Source: an uncultured Oscillospiraceae bacterium (GTDB lineage Bacteria > Bacillota > Clostridia > Oscillospirales > Acutalibacteraceae). From it: 64,000 nt of DNA. The notes beneath the pieces were generated by a model that was not told the origin of the DNA, searched no databases, and was given only the letters and a program-made list of their open reading frames with translations. The DNA lies in NCBI GenBank assembly GCA_948471205.1, contig CAOKRT010000003.1, forward strand, positions 1 to 64,000. Direction: 5' to 3'. Shown piece by piece: positions 7,787-16,562 of this stretch; positions within the stretch are counted from its first letter, which is position 1; each line of letters starts with the position of its first letter. The position numbers and the translations under genes were made by a program.

Positions 7787-8202
7787 TTAAAAATTAGAAA
7801 TAACCACATCTTTGCTGGATAACCATATGTCGTCATCGGCTTTCTCAAAGCCTATACGATATTTACCGGGTCCAACATTTGTCCATTCAGCCTGTCCTTT
7901 TCCAACACGTAGTAAAGATTTCCTGCCAATTTCATATGACCAAAGACCTGCTGAACGATCAAGACGGACCGTATATCTTCCGGTATCATTCGATTTATCG
8001 CTGCTCATTGTTGCCAAATAGCGTATATTTTGCCCGTTAAACTCTCTTACAGCTCCGTTGTAATCTTTTCTGAAATTAACCGTAGTGTTGTATGAACTTG
8101 CATAGACAACACTGCTTATTGAAAGCATAAAGATAAATAATAATAAAGCAGCGATGACGGATTTTTATTGGTTCTAGAAGATTTTTTTAGTAATTTTTTC
8201 AT
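7787..8202 (-). pseudogene. frameshifted small secreted protein gene
   Basis: ATG 8202 with AGGA 10 bases upstream opens MKKLLKKSSRTNK, but the frame then stops. The following frame carries the hydrophobic signal core VIAALLLFIFMLSISSVVYA and a mature domain of about 100 residues with GRYTVRLDRSAGLWSYEIG and GPGKYRIGFEKADDD. Restoring one A in the five-A run (T run at 8162-8166 on the plus strand) joins them as a 138-residue secreted protein. The mature part looks like a small beta-rich domain; I cannot name it. First gene of the accessory cluster, with a good promoter at 8224-8252. Confidence 0.6.
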
Positions 8203-8223
8203 AAAATAGAAATCCTTTCAATT

Positions 8224-8252
8224 AATATAACGTATATTCTTGTTTATTGCAA
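8224..8252 (-). promoter_or_regulatory. promoter of the secreted-protein cluster
   Basis: On the minus strand TTGCAA (8252-8247), 17-base spacer, TATATT (8229-8224), about 20 bases before ATG 8202. Confidence 0.65.
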
Positions 8253-8274
8253 TAGATTCTTAATAAACCATCGG

Positions 8275-8326
8275 AATCACCCTCTAAAATCATTTACAGT
8301 TGTTATAAACGATTTATGGGTGATTT
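8275..8326. repeat. 52-bp imperfect palindrome upstream of the cluster promoter
   Basis: AATCACCC (8275-8282) pairs with GGGTGATT (8318-8325), and inside it AAATCATTTA (8287-8296) with TAAACGATTT (8306-8315). It lies just upstream of the -35 of the secreted-protein cluster, so it could be an operator. The outer arms AATCACC/GGTGATT recur at 5914-5955. The rest of 8203-8477 holds no convincing gene. Confidence 0.55.
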
Positions 8327-8467
8327 TGGCGAAGACATACAAAAATGTAACGAAAAAAGTCAAAAACGCAATGATTCTGACCGATAAAACGTATTCTATG
8401 TTTTTCAGGCGATGCATGCGTTATCTGACAGCCGTATATGTAAAAAACGCTTTTGGCTTTTTTTAAA

Positions 8468-8505
8468 CAAAAAAACAACCGCCGGTTCGGTACAGAACCG
8501 GCGGT
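8468..8505 (-). terminator. terminator of the glycerol-3-phosphate operon
   Basis: 11-bp GC-rich stem ACCGCCGGTTC (8478-8488) with GAACCGGCGGT (8495-8505); on the minus strand it is followed by a T-rich stretch (8477-8468). Confidence 0.9.
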
Positions 8506-8510
8506 ATCGC

Positions 8511-8861
8511 TTATTTCAAAATTTCTTTGCAGGCAACAATATCAACGCCTGTGTTAAAAAGGTTTTCTATTACAACATCTCCCACATGAATGGGCACGGT
8601 AAGCGAAACATCATCAAGCATTGCCATAACCTCAAACATTTTTCCTTTCGGAACAGCGCCGTTTGTTTTAACGGGGCAGCGGCAGTATTCTTTGCTGTTT
8701 GCTCTGACGGTGGAGGTTATAACCCTTTTTGGATTTTTAAGTTCGTTTTTTCCGTATTCGGCACCGCGCGGACAGGCATTGCCCGTTACGGCATAGTCAT
8801 TATCCTCATCCACTTTAAGATGGCAGCCCTTCGGGCAGGTGATACAAATTAATTCTGTCAT
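8511..8861 (-). CDS. DUF1667 protein, partner of the GlpA-like dehydrogenase
   Basis: 116 residues from ATG 8861, with GAGGAGG inside the end of the preceding gene. ITCPKGCHL and GNACPRGAEYG contain four Cys in CxxxC pairs that probably bind a metal or Fe-S cluster, and a third pair follows in the YCRCPVKT segment. DUF1667 proteins are regularly encoded third, after a GlpA-like flavoprotein and a second flavoprotein, in Clostridia and Thermotogae, so a role as electron-transfer subunit of glycerol-3-phosphate oxidation is inferred. It starts 4 bases after the previous stop. Confidence 0.85.
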   Translation of the reverse strand: MTELICITCPKGCHLKVDEDNDYAVTGNACPRGAEYGKNELKNPKRVITSTVRANSKEYCRCPVKTNGAVPKGKMFEVMAMLDDVSLTVPIHVGDVVIENLFNTGVDIVACKEILK

Positions 8862-8865
8862 TTCC

Positions 8866-10116
8866 TTATGCCTCCTCAATCAGAACTGTAAGTTTGTCAG
8901 ATGTTATTTTTTTCATAAGTGCGTTTGGAATTTTTATTTTTTCCATTTCACCCGGAGCAAGGTGCTCGCGCTTGAATTTTGCAAGCCGGGTTTCACCGTC
9001 CATAACCACAATAGCAGAATTTTTAAATATCTGCCTTACTCTGAAAAAGATTTCTGCTTCATCGGCAGATTTTCTTATTTTCTGTGGTACCGTGTAGCCA
9101 ACGCCGTTGCCGTTTGCAAGAGAAATATAATCGCTTTTCTCTTTTTCACCGTTTAAAACATAATCTGCGGCGGCCTTTCCTGCTTTCTGGCTTTCAGCGG
9201 TTACAAAGTCAACAAGGTCATGCACGTGCACAACATTGCCGCAGGCAAAAATGCCGTCAACAGAGGTTTCCATATTTTCATAAACAACCGAACCGTTTGT
9301 TCTGCCGTCCATTTCAATATCAGCCGTTTTTGTAAGCTCATTTTCGGGAATAAGACCGACAGACAAAAGAATTGTGTCGCAATCAAAATGAATTTCCGTG
9401 CCGGCAATAGGCTTTCTGTCTGCGCCGACTTCGGCAATGGTAACGCCCTCAACTCTGTTTTTGCCCTCAATATCAATAATTGTATGGGAAAGGTAAAGCG
9501 GGATATCAAAATCATGCAGGCACTGAACAATATTTCTCTGAAGACCGCCGGAATAAGGCATAAGCTCAACGCAGGCAAGCACTTTGGCGCCTTCCAGTGT
9601 CATACGGCGTGCCATAATCAGCCCGATATCGCCTGAACCGAGAATAACCACCTTTTTGCCTACCATATGACCTTCAATATTCACATATCTCTGTGCCGCA
9701 CCGGCTGTTAATATACCTGCCGGGCGTGTACCGGGAATGGAGATGGCGCCTCTTGTTCTTTCGCGGCAGCCCATGGCAAGCACAATGGATTTGCCGTTTA
9801 AAATCTGATACCCGTCTGCAGTGTTTACACAGTGAACCTTTTTGTCTTTCGTAAGTTCAAGCACCATTGTGTCAGTCATAACTTTCACATTGGTATCGTC
9901 AAGCATTTTTATGAATTTTCCTGCATATTCCGGTCCTGTAAGTTCCTCTTTAAAATAATGAAGCCCAAAGCCGTTATGTATACACTGGTTTAAAATGCCG
10001 CCAAGTTCCTTGTCTCTTTCAATAATAAGAATGTTTCTAAGCCCGTTTTCATAAGCGCTTAAAGCAGCCGCAAGCCCTGCCGGACCGCCGCCGATAACGA
10101 TTAAATCATAACACAT
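8866..10116 (-). CDS. FAD/NAD(P)-dependent oxidoreductase, GlpB-like partner
   Basis: 416 residues. VIGGGPAGLAAALSAYENG is the N-terminal FAD-binding Rossmann motif, VVILGSGDIGLIMARRM a second dinucleotide (NAD) motif near residue 155, and GIFACGNVVHVHD the FAD-binding C-terminal GD-type motif. The arrangement is that of pyridine nucleotide-disulfide oxidoreductase relatives without the redox-active disulfide. It overlaps the previous stop by one base (TGATG), so translation is coupled with the GlpA-like gene. It probably passes electrons from glycerol-3-phosphate to NAD or another acceptor. Confidence 0.85.
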   Translation of the reverse strand: MCYDLIVIGGGPAGLAAALSAYENGLRNILIIERDKELGGILNQCIHNGFGLHYFKEELTGPEYAGKFIKMLDDTNVKVMTDTMVLELTKDKKVHCVNTADGYQILNGKSIVLAMGCRERTRGAISIPGTRPAGILTAGAAQRYVNIEGHMVGKKVVILGSGDIGLIMARRMTLEGAKVLACVELMPYSGGLQRNIVQCLHDFDIPLYLSHTIIDIEGKNRVEGVTIAEVGADRKPIAGTEIHFDCDTILLSVGLIPENELTKTADIEMDGRTNGSVVYENMETSVDGIFACGNVVHVHDLVDFVTAESQKAGKAAADYVLNGEKEKSDYISLANGNGVGYTVPQKIRKSADEAEIFFRVRQIFKNSAIVVMDGETRLAKFKREHLAPGEMEKIKIPNALMKKITSDKLTVLIEEA

Positions 10117-11549
10117 CAGTTTTTACCTCCGTTTTTTGTAGGCGCAGTAAGTATATAACTTCCCGTATTATCCTGAAGAATATTTTCATAATCTGTATTT
10201 TTGAACTTAGCCATAATTTCAAGAATTTTCGGTCCGCAGAAACCGCCCTGGCATCTGCCCATGCCCGAACCGGCGCGGCGCTTGATTCCGTCAAGAGAAA
10301 CGGGAGGAATGGGAGAGTTGAGCGCCTGAAGGATTTCACCCTCGGTTATTGTTTCGCAGCGGCATATCACTCTGCCGTAAGCGGGGTTCTGATAAATTAC
10401 CTGGTTTTTCACAGGCGCAGAAAGATGTTTAAACACAATATGTGTTCTTTTATCAATATAGCTGTCTTTTTCTTCTGCTTTAAGCCCGTTTTCAATCAGC
10501 ATTTCCTCTGCCATTTTAGCAATAGCGGGAGCTGCGGAAAGACCGGGAGATTTAATGCCGGCAACATCAAGGAAATTTTCAGCCGCAAATTCAATAATAA
10601 AATCATCAATTGTACTTGCGGCGCGTACACCGGTAAAGTTTCTGATATTTTCACGAAATGCAATGGACGGAACAGATTTAACGGCTTTTTCCCTTACAAA
10701 ATCAAGGCTGGCTGTTTTGGTTGCCGTATCGTCTTTTTCACTGCCTATGGCATTCGGTCCCACAATAAGATTTCCGTGCACGGTGGGAGAAACCAAAACA
10801 CCTTTTCCGTCTTTATTCGGGCACTGGAAAACAACATGCGAAACTCTTGTTCCTTCTGATTTATCAAGCAGATAATATTCGCCGGCACTCGGAATAATTT
10901 TAAAGGTTTCATCTGCAACCATATTATGAATATCGTCGCTGTGAACGCCGGCAGCATTTATAACATATTTTGCTGCCACATCGCCCTTGGCAGTGTGGAT
11001 TTTCCAGCCGCTGTCTGTTTTTTCTATGCTGCTTACTTCTGCTTCAAGCATGATTTCAGTGCCGTTTCTTACGGCTGTTTCTGCCATGGCAAGTCCGTAT
11101 TCCCATGGGTTTACAATAGCAGCAGAAGGTGCAAGAAGTGCGCATACAGCTTCATCTGAAAGATTTGGCTCAAGCGCTTTAAGCTCATCCCGTTCTATTA
11201 TTCTTACACCCGGAACACCGTTTGCAATGCCTCTTTCACAAAGTGCTTTAACGGTTTGCGCCTCTTCTTCTGAAAAAGCAACAACAAGCGAACCGATTTG
11301 ATTGAAAGGTACATCAAGCTTTTCGCATATTTCCTTTGCCATTGCCGAGCCCTCAACATTGAGCTTTGCCATAAGTGTGTGCGGCTCCGGGTCATACCCT
11401 GCGTGGATAATGGCACTGTTTGCCTTTGTTGTTCCGCAGCAAACATCGTTGTTTTTTTCAATGACAACGGTTTTAAGTTTAAAACGGCTTAATCTGTATG
11501 CACAGGCCGAGCCGATAATGCCGCTGCCGATAATTGCAACATCATACAT
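10116..11549 (-). CDS. glpA: FAD-dependent glycerol-3-phosphate dehydrogenase, GlpA-like with BFD-type Fe-S domain
   Basis: 477 residues from ATG 11549 (AAGGGGG upstream; earlier in-frame starts lie in the leader). MYDVAIIGSGIIGSACAYRL is the FAD-binding start of the DAO family. FGVRAAS-type segment NFTGVRAAS and AGIKSPGLSAAPAIA are typical of this subfamily. The C-terminal 100 residues hold VICRCETITEGEI and GRCQGGFC, a BFD-like [2Fe-2S] domain. It should oxidise sn-glycerol-3-phosphate to dihydroxyacetone phosphate. Operon with the flavoprotein and DUF1667 genes, controlled by GlpP encoded just upstream. Confidence 0.88.
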   Translation of the reverse strand: MYDVAIIGSGIIGSACAYRLSRFKLKTVVIEKNNDVCCGTTKANSAIIHAGYDPEPHTLMAKLNVEGSAMAKEICEKLDVPFNQIGSLVVAFSEEEAQTVKALCERGIANGVPGVRIIERDELKALEPNLSDEAVCALLAPSAAIVNPWEYGLAMAETAVRNGTEIMLEAEVSSIEKTDSGWKIHTAKGDVAAKYVINAAGVHSDDIHNMVADETFKIIPSAGEYYLLDKSEGTRVSHVVFQCPNKDGKGVLVSPTVHGNLIVGPNAIGSEKDDTATKTASLDFVREKAVKSVPSIAFRENIRNFTGVRAASTIDDFIIEFAAENFLDVAGIKSPGLSAAPAIAKMAEEMLIENGLKAEEKDSYIDKRTHIVFKHLSAPVKNQVIYQNPAYGRVICRCETITEGEILQALNSPIPPVSLDGIKRRAGSGMGRCQGGFCGPKILEIMAKFKNTDYENILQDNTGSYILTAPTKNGGKN

Positions 11550-11702
11550 AAAAATTTCCCCCTTAAAATCAAGCCCGATAAAAATAAAAAAGCAACAGAA
11601 AAACAAGACCTGCTCTCGCGGCCTTATATTCCCGTTACTCAAAACTCATCAGGCATATTTATTTAACAAAATAATTTTACTACGATTCAATTATTTTTGC
11701 AA
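11550..11702 (-). promoter_or_regulatory. glp promoter and putative GlpP-responsive leader
   Basis: On the minus strand TTGCAA (11702-11697), 17 bases, TAAAAT (11679-11674). About 118 bases of leader follow before the GlpA-like start. The leader contains GGCC...GGTC pairing and an AGCAG/TTGCT stem followed by TTTTTT, a possible weak terminator. In Firmicutes GlpP acts as an antiterminator on such leaders in response to glycerol-3-phosphate. The promoter is clear; the exact antiterminator fold is not. Confidence 0.6.
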
Positions 11703-11710
11703 GTGTTTTT

Positions 11711-12280
11711 TTATAAAAACCAAACCGCCGCATTTGTTGTGGAAATGGCAACCGCACCGTTTGAAAGCGCAGTAACAACATCTTCTTTTTCTTCTATCAT
11801 TCCGCCGGCGATAACGGGTTTTTTCGTCATTTTTGAAACCTTGCATATAATTTTCGGCATAAGACCGGGCAGAATTTCAATAAAATCGGCATACTGCTTT
11901 AAATCGCAGTGGCGTATGTTTTCCATTGCTCTTGAATCAATAACAAAAAAACGCATAACCGTAAGCATGCCCAGCGCTTTTGCCCGTTTAATAAGCGGAA
12001 GCTTGGTTGATATAATACCGTGCGGGTTAACAGCTTTGCTTAAAAAATCAATGCTGGCTTCCCGGTTTGCAAGTCCGTCTATTAAATCTGCATGAACAAA
12101 AACAATTTTATCTGTATTTTTCAGTCTGCACACGGTATTTGCAATATTATTTATTGTGCCGTAAAGCACAAAAACAATTTTACAATCGCTTTTTATGCAT
12201 TTTTCAAGTCCGGCATCGTCCTTAACGGCAGAAATAACAGGGTGTGCCGCCAACAGTTCATATAATGTGGTTTCAGTCAT
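11711..12280 (-). CDS. glpP: glycerol-3-phosphate responsive antiterminator GlpP
   Basis: 189 residues. HPVISAVKDDAGLEKCIKS, FVHADLIDGLANREASIDFL, HGIISTKLPLIKRAKALGM, FFVIDSRAMEN, EILPGLMPKII and KPVIAGGMIEEKEDV are the conserved blocks of the GlpP family, a TIM-barrel-like RNA-binding regulator. It senses glycerol-3-phosphate and prevents early termination in glp leaders. The gene lies directly upstream of the GlpA-like gene in the same direction with a separate promoter between them. AAAGGA precedes ATG 12280. Confidence 0.92.
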   Translation of the reverse strand: MTETTLYELLAAHPVISAVKDDAGLEKCIKSDCKIVFVLYGTINNIANTVCRLKNTDKIVFVHADLIDGLANREASIDFLSKAVNPHGIISTKLPLIKRAKALGMLTVMRFFVIDSRAMENIRHCDLKQYADFIEILPGLMPKIICKVSKMTKKPVIAGGMIEEKEDVVTALSNGAVAISTTNAAVWFL

Positions 12281-12401
12281 AATTTATCCTTTTAGAAGCG
12301 AGATTTGTATTTCTGCAGCAGGCTGCGCAACAAATCCATATAAGCTGTAAACATTGGTCTTTTCTGAAATATTATATCTCTTTTATTTAAAACAGTCAAA
12401 C

Positions 12402-12430
12402 AAAAAACTGCCTGCATGTGCAGGCAGTTT
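12402..12430 (-). terminator. terminator of the GH2 gene
   Basis: AAACTGCCTGCA (12405-12416) pairs with TGCAGGCAGTTT (12419-12430); a T run follows on the minus strand (12407-12402). Confidence 0.85.
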
Positions 12431-12433
12431 TGG

Positions 12434-14503
12434 TTATACAGTAAATATTGCGTTGTCTTCTGTTTTTTTGCTGCCGCATTCGGCAGTAACTTTTATTTCG
12501 TTTTCACCCTTATCAAGTTTAACGGATTTGAAAATGAATATACCTTTTTGCCTGCATTGTTCGGCGTGAAGTGTATTATTTTCTTTTCCGTTTACAAAAA
12601 GTGTAACGGCACTGCCGTTTGAATATATTTTGAAAAAGGTTTTCTTTTTTCTGTTTTCAAGGCGTTTTCCGGTAATATGCACCATAGGGGTACTGCTCCA
12701 TGCGCATTGATAAAGATAATAGCTGTCTTTTTTCACTTTTCTGTCAAAGCTTACAAGTCCTTTATCGTTCATTCCGGGACGGCTGCCTTCGTTTCTGCCG
12801 TCTGAACCGAAATCAAACATGTTCCAAACATAAGTGCACCATAAATAATCACGCTCGTTTATGGATTTCAGGAATGCCTCGTGGCTGATTGTCTGATATT
12901 CCTCCGGATGCCACTGACCGTCATGTTTAGGATGCTTCGGCTTTAATTCATGCTGCCTGTAATTTCCGCCTGCGCCGTATTCCGAAATTCCGGTTGGTCT
13001 GTTAAATCTGTTTTTATCCATAAACCAGCCAAGCTGTTTTCTGCTCATTCCATACCAGCCGGGATAAACATTCCATGCAATTAAATCGCTTGTCCAGTTT
13101 TCCGCCTTGTTGTGGTTTGTTGCCATTACAGTGTATCTGTATGCGTCTTCTGCCTTTGCCGTTTGATGCAGTTCTTTGGTAAACGGGCGCATAACCTCGT
13201 CAAACTTAGCCATAATTTCATTTTGAATTCCCCAGCATACAATTGACGCATGATTATAATTCTGATGAATCATTTCTTTAAGTTGCTGTTTTGTTGTATG
13301 GAAAAATTCTTTCCTTTTTTCATCCGGGGCTTCATAAGTTCCATTTCCGCCGATTAAGTCAACAACGGGAATTTCTGCCCATACAACAATGCCGTAGCTG
13401 TCACAAAGGCGGTAAAAATACTCTGCCTGCGGATAGTGGGCCAGCCGGATGGAGTTTACACCCATATCGTAAATAATTGCAAAATCCTCATTATGCTCTT
13501 TTACTGTAAGCGCATTTCCAAGCCCTTCACGGTCCTGATGGCGGCTTACTCCGCGTAAAGGATAGCTTTTTCCGTTTAAGAAAAATCCTTTTTCCTTGTC
13601 TGCATGGAAATATCTTAACCCCATGGTGTCGGAAACCTTATCAAGCAGTTCTCCGTTTTCACGAATTTCAAGCGTGCCTCTGTAAAGAAACGGATCCTTT
13701 CGGCCGTTCCATAAATGCGGATTGTTTATGGTAAAGGAAAACGAAATTTCCTGTTTTGAATTTGCAGGTATGATTATAACACTGCTTTTTTCCTCTTCAA
13801 ATTCTTTCTGTTCAAGAGATGTTTCGGAAAAATCCGTTTTTTCTATAAACGGGTTTTCCGGGAAATCGGTGTTTTTTTCTGTCTTTGCAATCACTTTCAG
13901 TGTTTTTTCACTGTTTGTGTTGTTTTCAATTTCAGCGTTGATTATGCATTCTGCCGTATTGTCTGTAACAAGCGGCGTTGTTATTTTTATTCCTCTTGCT
14001 GCATATTCGCCGAAGCTGAAATGAATTCTGTTCTTTTTTATTAATTCCATTTCCCTGTAAATTCCGCCGTAAAATGTGAAATCGGCAGTAAGCGGGGCAA
14101 TTTCTTCCGTGTATTCATTATTGACTCTTACAGCCAATAAATTTTCAGCGCCGAAAATCAGAAACGGTGTAATGTCAAATATAAAGGCAGTGTATCCGCC
14201 TTTATGAATACCGGCGGATTTTCCGTTTACAAACAGTTCGGTCTGCGTATTTGCGCCCTGAAAACGAAGAAAAATCTGTTTTTCCCTGTCCTTGTTTTCA
14301 ATAAAAATTTTCTTTCTGTACCAGCAATCGCTGCGGAAATAGTCTGTGTCCTTAATGCTTTTTCCGCCGACTGTGCCGTCTTGCCCGTCAATATTGTTCC
14401 ATGTATGTGGAATGGAAACCGTTTCCCATGCGCTGTCATCCAATTCATCTGAAAAGGCATTTTCTGTTTTGCCTTTATAAAATTTCCAGTCATGATTTAT
14501 CAA
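12434..14503 (-). CDS. glycoside hydrolase family 2 (beta-galactosidase/glucuronidase type)
   Basis: 689 residues from TTG 14503, which lies 8 bases after GGAGG; the in-frame GTG 14512 overlaps that site. Domains: jelly-roll sugar-binding domain (about 1-170, with WYRKKI and FVNGKSAGIHKGGYTAF), immunoglobulin-like domain (170-300), and a TIM barrel with RGVSRHQDREGLG, SIRLAHYPQ, WGIQNEI (acid/base Glu) and GISEYGAGG (nucleophile Glu). A small beta domain ends the protein. No signal peptide, so it cleaves short beta-linked oligosaccharides inside the cell. The substrate cannot be read from the sequence. It stands alone between terminators. Confidence 0.9.
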   Translation of the reverse strand: MINHDWKFYKGKTENAFSDELDDSAWETVSIPHTWNNIDGQDGTVGGKSIKDTDYFRSDCWYRKKIFIENKDREKQIFLRFQGANTQTELFVNGKSAGIHKGGYTAFIFDITPFLIFGAENLLAVRVNNEYTEEIAPLTADFTFYGGIYREMELIKKNRIHFSFGEYAARGIKITTPLVTDNTAECIINAEIENNTNSEKTLKVIAKTEKNTDFPENPFIEKTDFSETSLEQKEFEEEKSSVIIIPANSKQEISFSFTINNPHLWNGRKDPFLYRGTLEIRENGELLDKVSDTMGLRYFHADKEKGFFLNGKSYPLRGVSRHQDREGLGNALTVKEHNEDFAIIYDMGVNSIRLAHYPQAEYFYRLCDSYGIVVWAEIPVVDLIGGNGTYEAPDEKRKEFFHTTKQQLKEMIHQNYNHASIVCWGIQNEIMAKFDEVMRPFTKELHQTAKAEDAYRYTVMATNHNKAENWTSDLIAWNVYPGWYGMSRKQLGWFMDKNRFNRPTGISEYGAGGNYRQHELKPKHPKHDGQWHPEEYQTISHEAFLKSINERDYLWCTYVWNMFDFGSDGRNEGSRPGMNDKGLVSFDRKVKKDSYYLYQCAWSSTPMVHITGKRLENRKKKTFFKIYSNGSAVTLFVNGKENNTLHAEQCRQKGIFIFKSVKLDKGENEIKVTAECGSKKTEDNAIFTV

Positions 14504-14623
14504 AACAAGCACCTCCAGTGTTGATTATCAAATAAAGTATAATATAAAGCAAGCATAATTGTCTACTGTTTTTTGCCAAATTAAAATGCAAACCATGCCT
14601 TACAGGTTCCTGCCTTCAAAAAA

Positions 14624-14653
14624 TAAAAAAACAGACTGTATTTTACAGTCTGT
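14624..14653 (-). terminator. terminator after tRNA-Val
   Basis: ACAGACTGTA (14631-14640) with TACAGTCTGT (14644-14653), followed on the minus strand by a T-rich stretch. Confidence 0.85.
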
Positions 14654-14656
14654 TCA

Positions 14657-14732
14657 TGGTGGGAACAACAGGGCTCGAACCTGTGACCCTCTGCTTGTAA
14701 GGCAGATGCTCTCCCAGCTGAGCTATGCTCCC
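14657..14732 (-). tRNA. tRNA-Val (anticodon UAC)
   Basis: 76 bases on the minus strand with encoded CCA. Acceptor GGGAGCA pairs with TGTTCCC; D-arm GCTCAGCTGGGAGAGC; anticodon stem TCTGC/GCAGA around loop CTTACAA with anticodon TAC; T-arm ACAGGTTCGAGCCCTGT. Flanked by its own promoter and terminator. Confidence 0.97.
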
Positions 14733-14743
14733 AAGTGAAATAT

Positions 14744-14771
14744 ATTTTACCATAAAAATAGAAAAAGTCAA
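14744..14771 (-). promoter_or_regulatory. promoter of tRNA-Val
   Basis: On the minus strand TTGACT (14771-14766), 16 bases, TAAAAT (14749-14744), ending 11 bases before the tRNA. Confidence 0.7.
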
Positions 14772-14866
14772 TAGGTTTAAATGTTTTTATGTAAAAATAT
14801 TTTGTATTGATTTTTATAAATAATTCACAAAAAAACATCTGCGGCTTTACATTATCTATTTATATG

Positions 14867-14895
14867 TTGAAAAAATGTTTTTTTTGGTATAAAAT
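14867..14895 (+). promoter_or_regulatory. promoter of the serine hydrolase gene
   Basis: TTGAAA (14867-14872), 17 bases, TAAAAT (14890-14895), 30 bases before the start. Confidence 0.6.
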
Positions 14896-14924
14896 CAATA
14901 TATATAATTTAAAGGGGAATGGCT

Positions 14925-16517
14925 ATGGAAAAATTATTGACTTCGGATTTTGAGCATGTTACTCCCGAATCGGTGGGAATTAACAGCAGTGCAATAAAGG
15001 CTTTTATAGATGAAATAAATGAAAAAAAACTGGGGCTGCAAAGCTTTACAATTGTAAGAAATGATAAGGTGTGCGCACAGGGTTTCTGGAAACCGTATGC
15101 TGCGCAATATCCGCATGTTTTATATTCTATGAGTAAGTCGGTTACTTCCACGGCAGTTGGTTTTGCGGTAAGCGAAGGTCTGATTTCACTTGATGACAAG
15201 GTTGCGGATTTTTTTCCTGAATATCAATCTGCGCAAAAGCCAAAAAATCAGATGCTTACAATCAGAATGCTTCTTACAATGCGCACGGATAAATTTATTA
15301 CGGTTGCCGATGAAAAAGGCGGACGTGACTGGATAAAAAGTTTTTTTGATGCAGGGTTCCTCTGCAAGCCCGATACAAAATTCAACTACATATCTGAAAA
15401 CACGTTTATGCTTTCAGCCATTATTTCAAGGGTAACGGGTATGAGCATGCTGGATTATCTGTATCCCAGAATGTTTGAACCGTTGGGAATTGAAAAGCCT
15501 TTTTGGGAAAAGGACGGTGCAGGAAATAATGTTGCGGGCTGGGGTCTTTATATGAAGTCAGAGGACCTTGCTAAGTTTTTCCTGCCGTATATTCACGGCG
15601 GAAAATGGAAGGACGGCACACAGCTTGTTCCCGCAGAATGGGTTAAGGAGGCCACTGCCAAGCAAACAGATTCCGTTAACGCAGGCTTTATTGATAATAT
15701 GTGCGGTTACGGCTATCAGTTCTGGCGCAATCCTGCTCCCAACAGCTACCGCTGTGACGGTCTGTTTGGTCAGCGCTGTTTTATGTTTCCTGATTATAAT
15801 GCGCTTGTTGTACTGAATTCCGGCGAATCAGAAGATTATAAAATTATGAAGGTATTTTGGAAGCATTTTCCCGAATGCTTTAAGGATGCGCCGCTTCAGG
15901 AAAACGAAGCAGATTATTCAAAACTGCTTGAAACCATTGCCGCCTGTCATGTTGAAGATTTGCCGGCGGCACCGAGAAACACGGAAACAGAAAAGAAAAT
16001 CAGCGGAAGATTCATTCGCTGTAAAACAAACGGAAACACATCGGTTATAACAATTTCCGTAATGCAGATGCTTTATGACAAGCCCGGAAAAATCAGCGAA
16101 ATGCGGTTTGATTTTGATGAAGACGGCATGAAGTTTACATGGCGTGAAAAAAATAATGTCAATACAATTGATGTCGGTATGGACGGTGAATACAGAAAAA
16201 GTGAAATTCAGCTTTGCGACCTGCATTATCATGTTTTTTCAAAAGCGGCATGGCAGAAAGACGGTTCGCTGAAAGTTTGGATAAGACCTGTTGAAACAGC
16301 GCATGTAAGAAAGTTTACATTCAGGTTTAAGGAAAACGGAACGGTAAAGGTTAAAAATGAAATGAATCCAACCTTCCAGGAACTTGCGATTTATAATTTT
16401 ACCTTTACAGGTATGCCCATAAAACTTAAAAGCACCGAAGCGTTTGTTAAGGGTGCAATAAAGCTGTTCGGACTGCCTATTTTTGAACCGAATTTTAAAG
16501 GAAAATTTGCAGATTAA
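14925..16517 (+). CDS. beta-lactamase-fold serine hydrolase (class C / esterase type)
   Basis: 530 residues. ATG 14925 is preferred to ATG 14919 because AAAGGGG lies 7 bases before it. YSMSKSVTSTAVG carries the nucleophile Ser and Lys of the SxxK motif, and FNYISENTFML the Tyr of the YxN-like motif. The N-terminal 330 residues form the hydrolase domain; the last 180 form a beta-rich C-terminal domain seen in many such enzymes. No signal peptide, so it is probably a cytoplasmic esterase or peptidase rather than an antibiotic-resistance enzyme. Substrate unknown. Confidence 0.88.
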   Translation: MEKLLTSDFEHVTPESVGINSSAIKAFIDEINEKKLGLQSFTIVRNDKVCAQGFWKPYAAQYPHVLYSMSKSVTSTAVGFAVSEGLISLDDKVADFFPEYQSAQKPKNQMLTIRMLLTMRTDKFITVADEKGGRDWIKSFFDAGFLCKPDTKFNYISENTFMLSAIISRVTGMSMLDYLYPRMFEPLGIEKPFWEKDGAGNNVAGWGLYMKSEDLAKFFLPYIHGGKWKDGTQLVPAEWVKEATAKQTDSVNAGFIDNMCGYGYQFWRNPAPNSYRCDGLFGQRCFMFPDYNALVVLNSGESEDYKIMKVFWKHFPECFKDAPLQENEADYSKLLETIAACHVEDLPAAPRNTETEKKISGRFIRCKTNGNTSVITISVMQMLYDKPGKISEMRFDFDEDGMKFTWREKNNVNTIDVGMDGEYRKSEIQLCDLHYHVFSKAAWQKDGSLKVWIRPVETAHVRKFTFRFKENGTVKVKNEMNPTFQELAIYNFTFTGMPIKLKSTEAFVKGAIKLFGLPIFEPNFKGKFAD

Positions 16518-16562
16518 CAATAAAATTTTATAAAAGATTTGTTGTTGAAAATAAGAATGATA

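Noticed and set aside
14581..14838. Minus-strand ORF spanning tRNA-Val
   Set aside because: It is an ORF through the tRNA and its terminator; its sequence is the translated tRNA.
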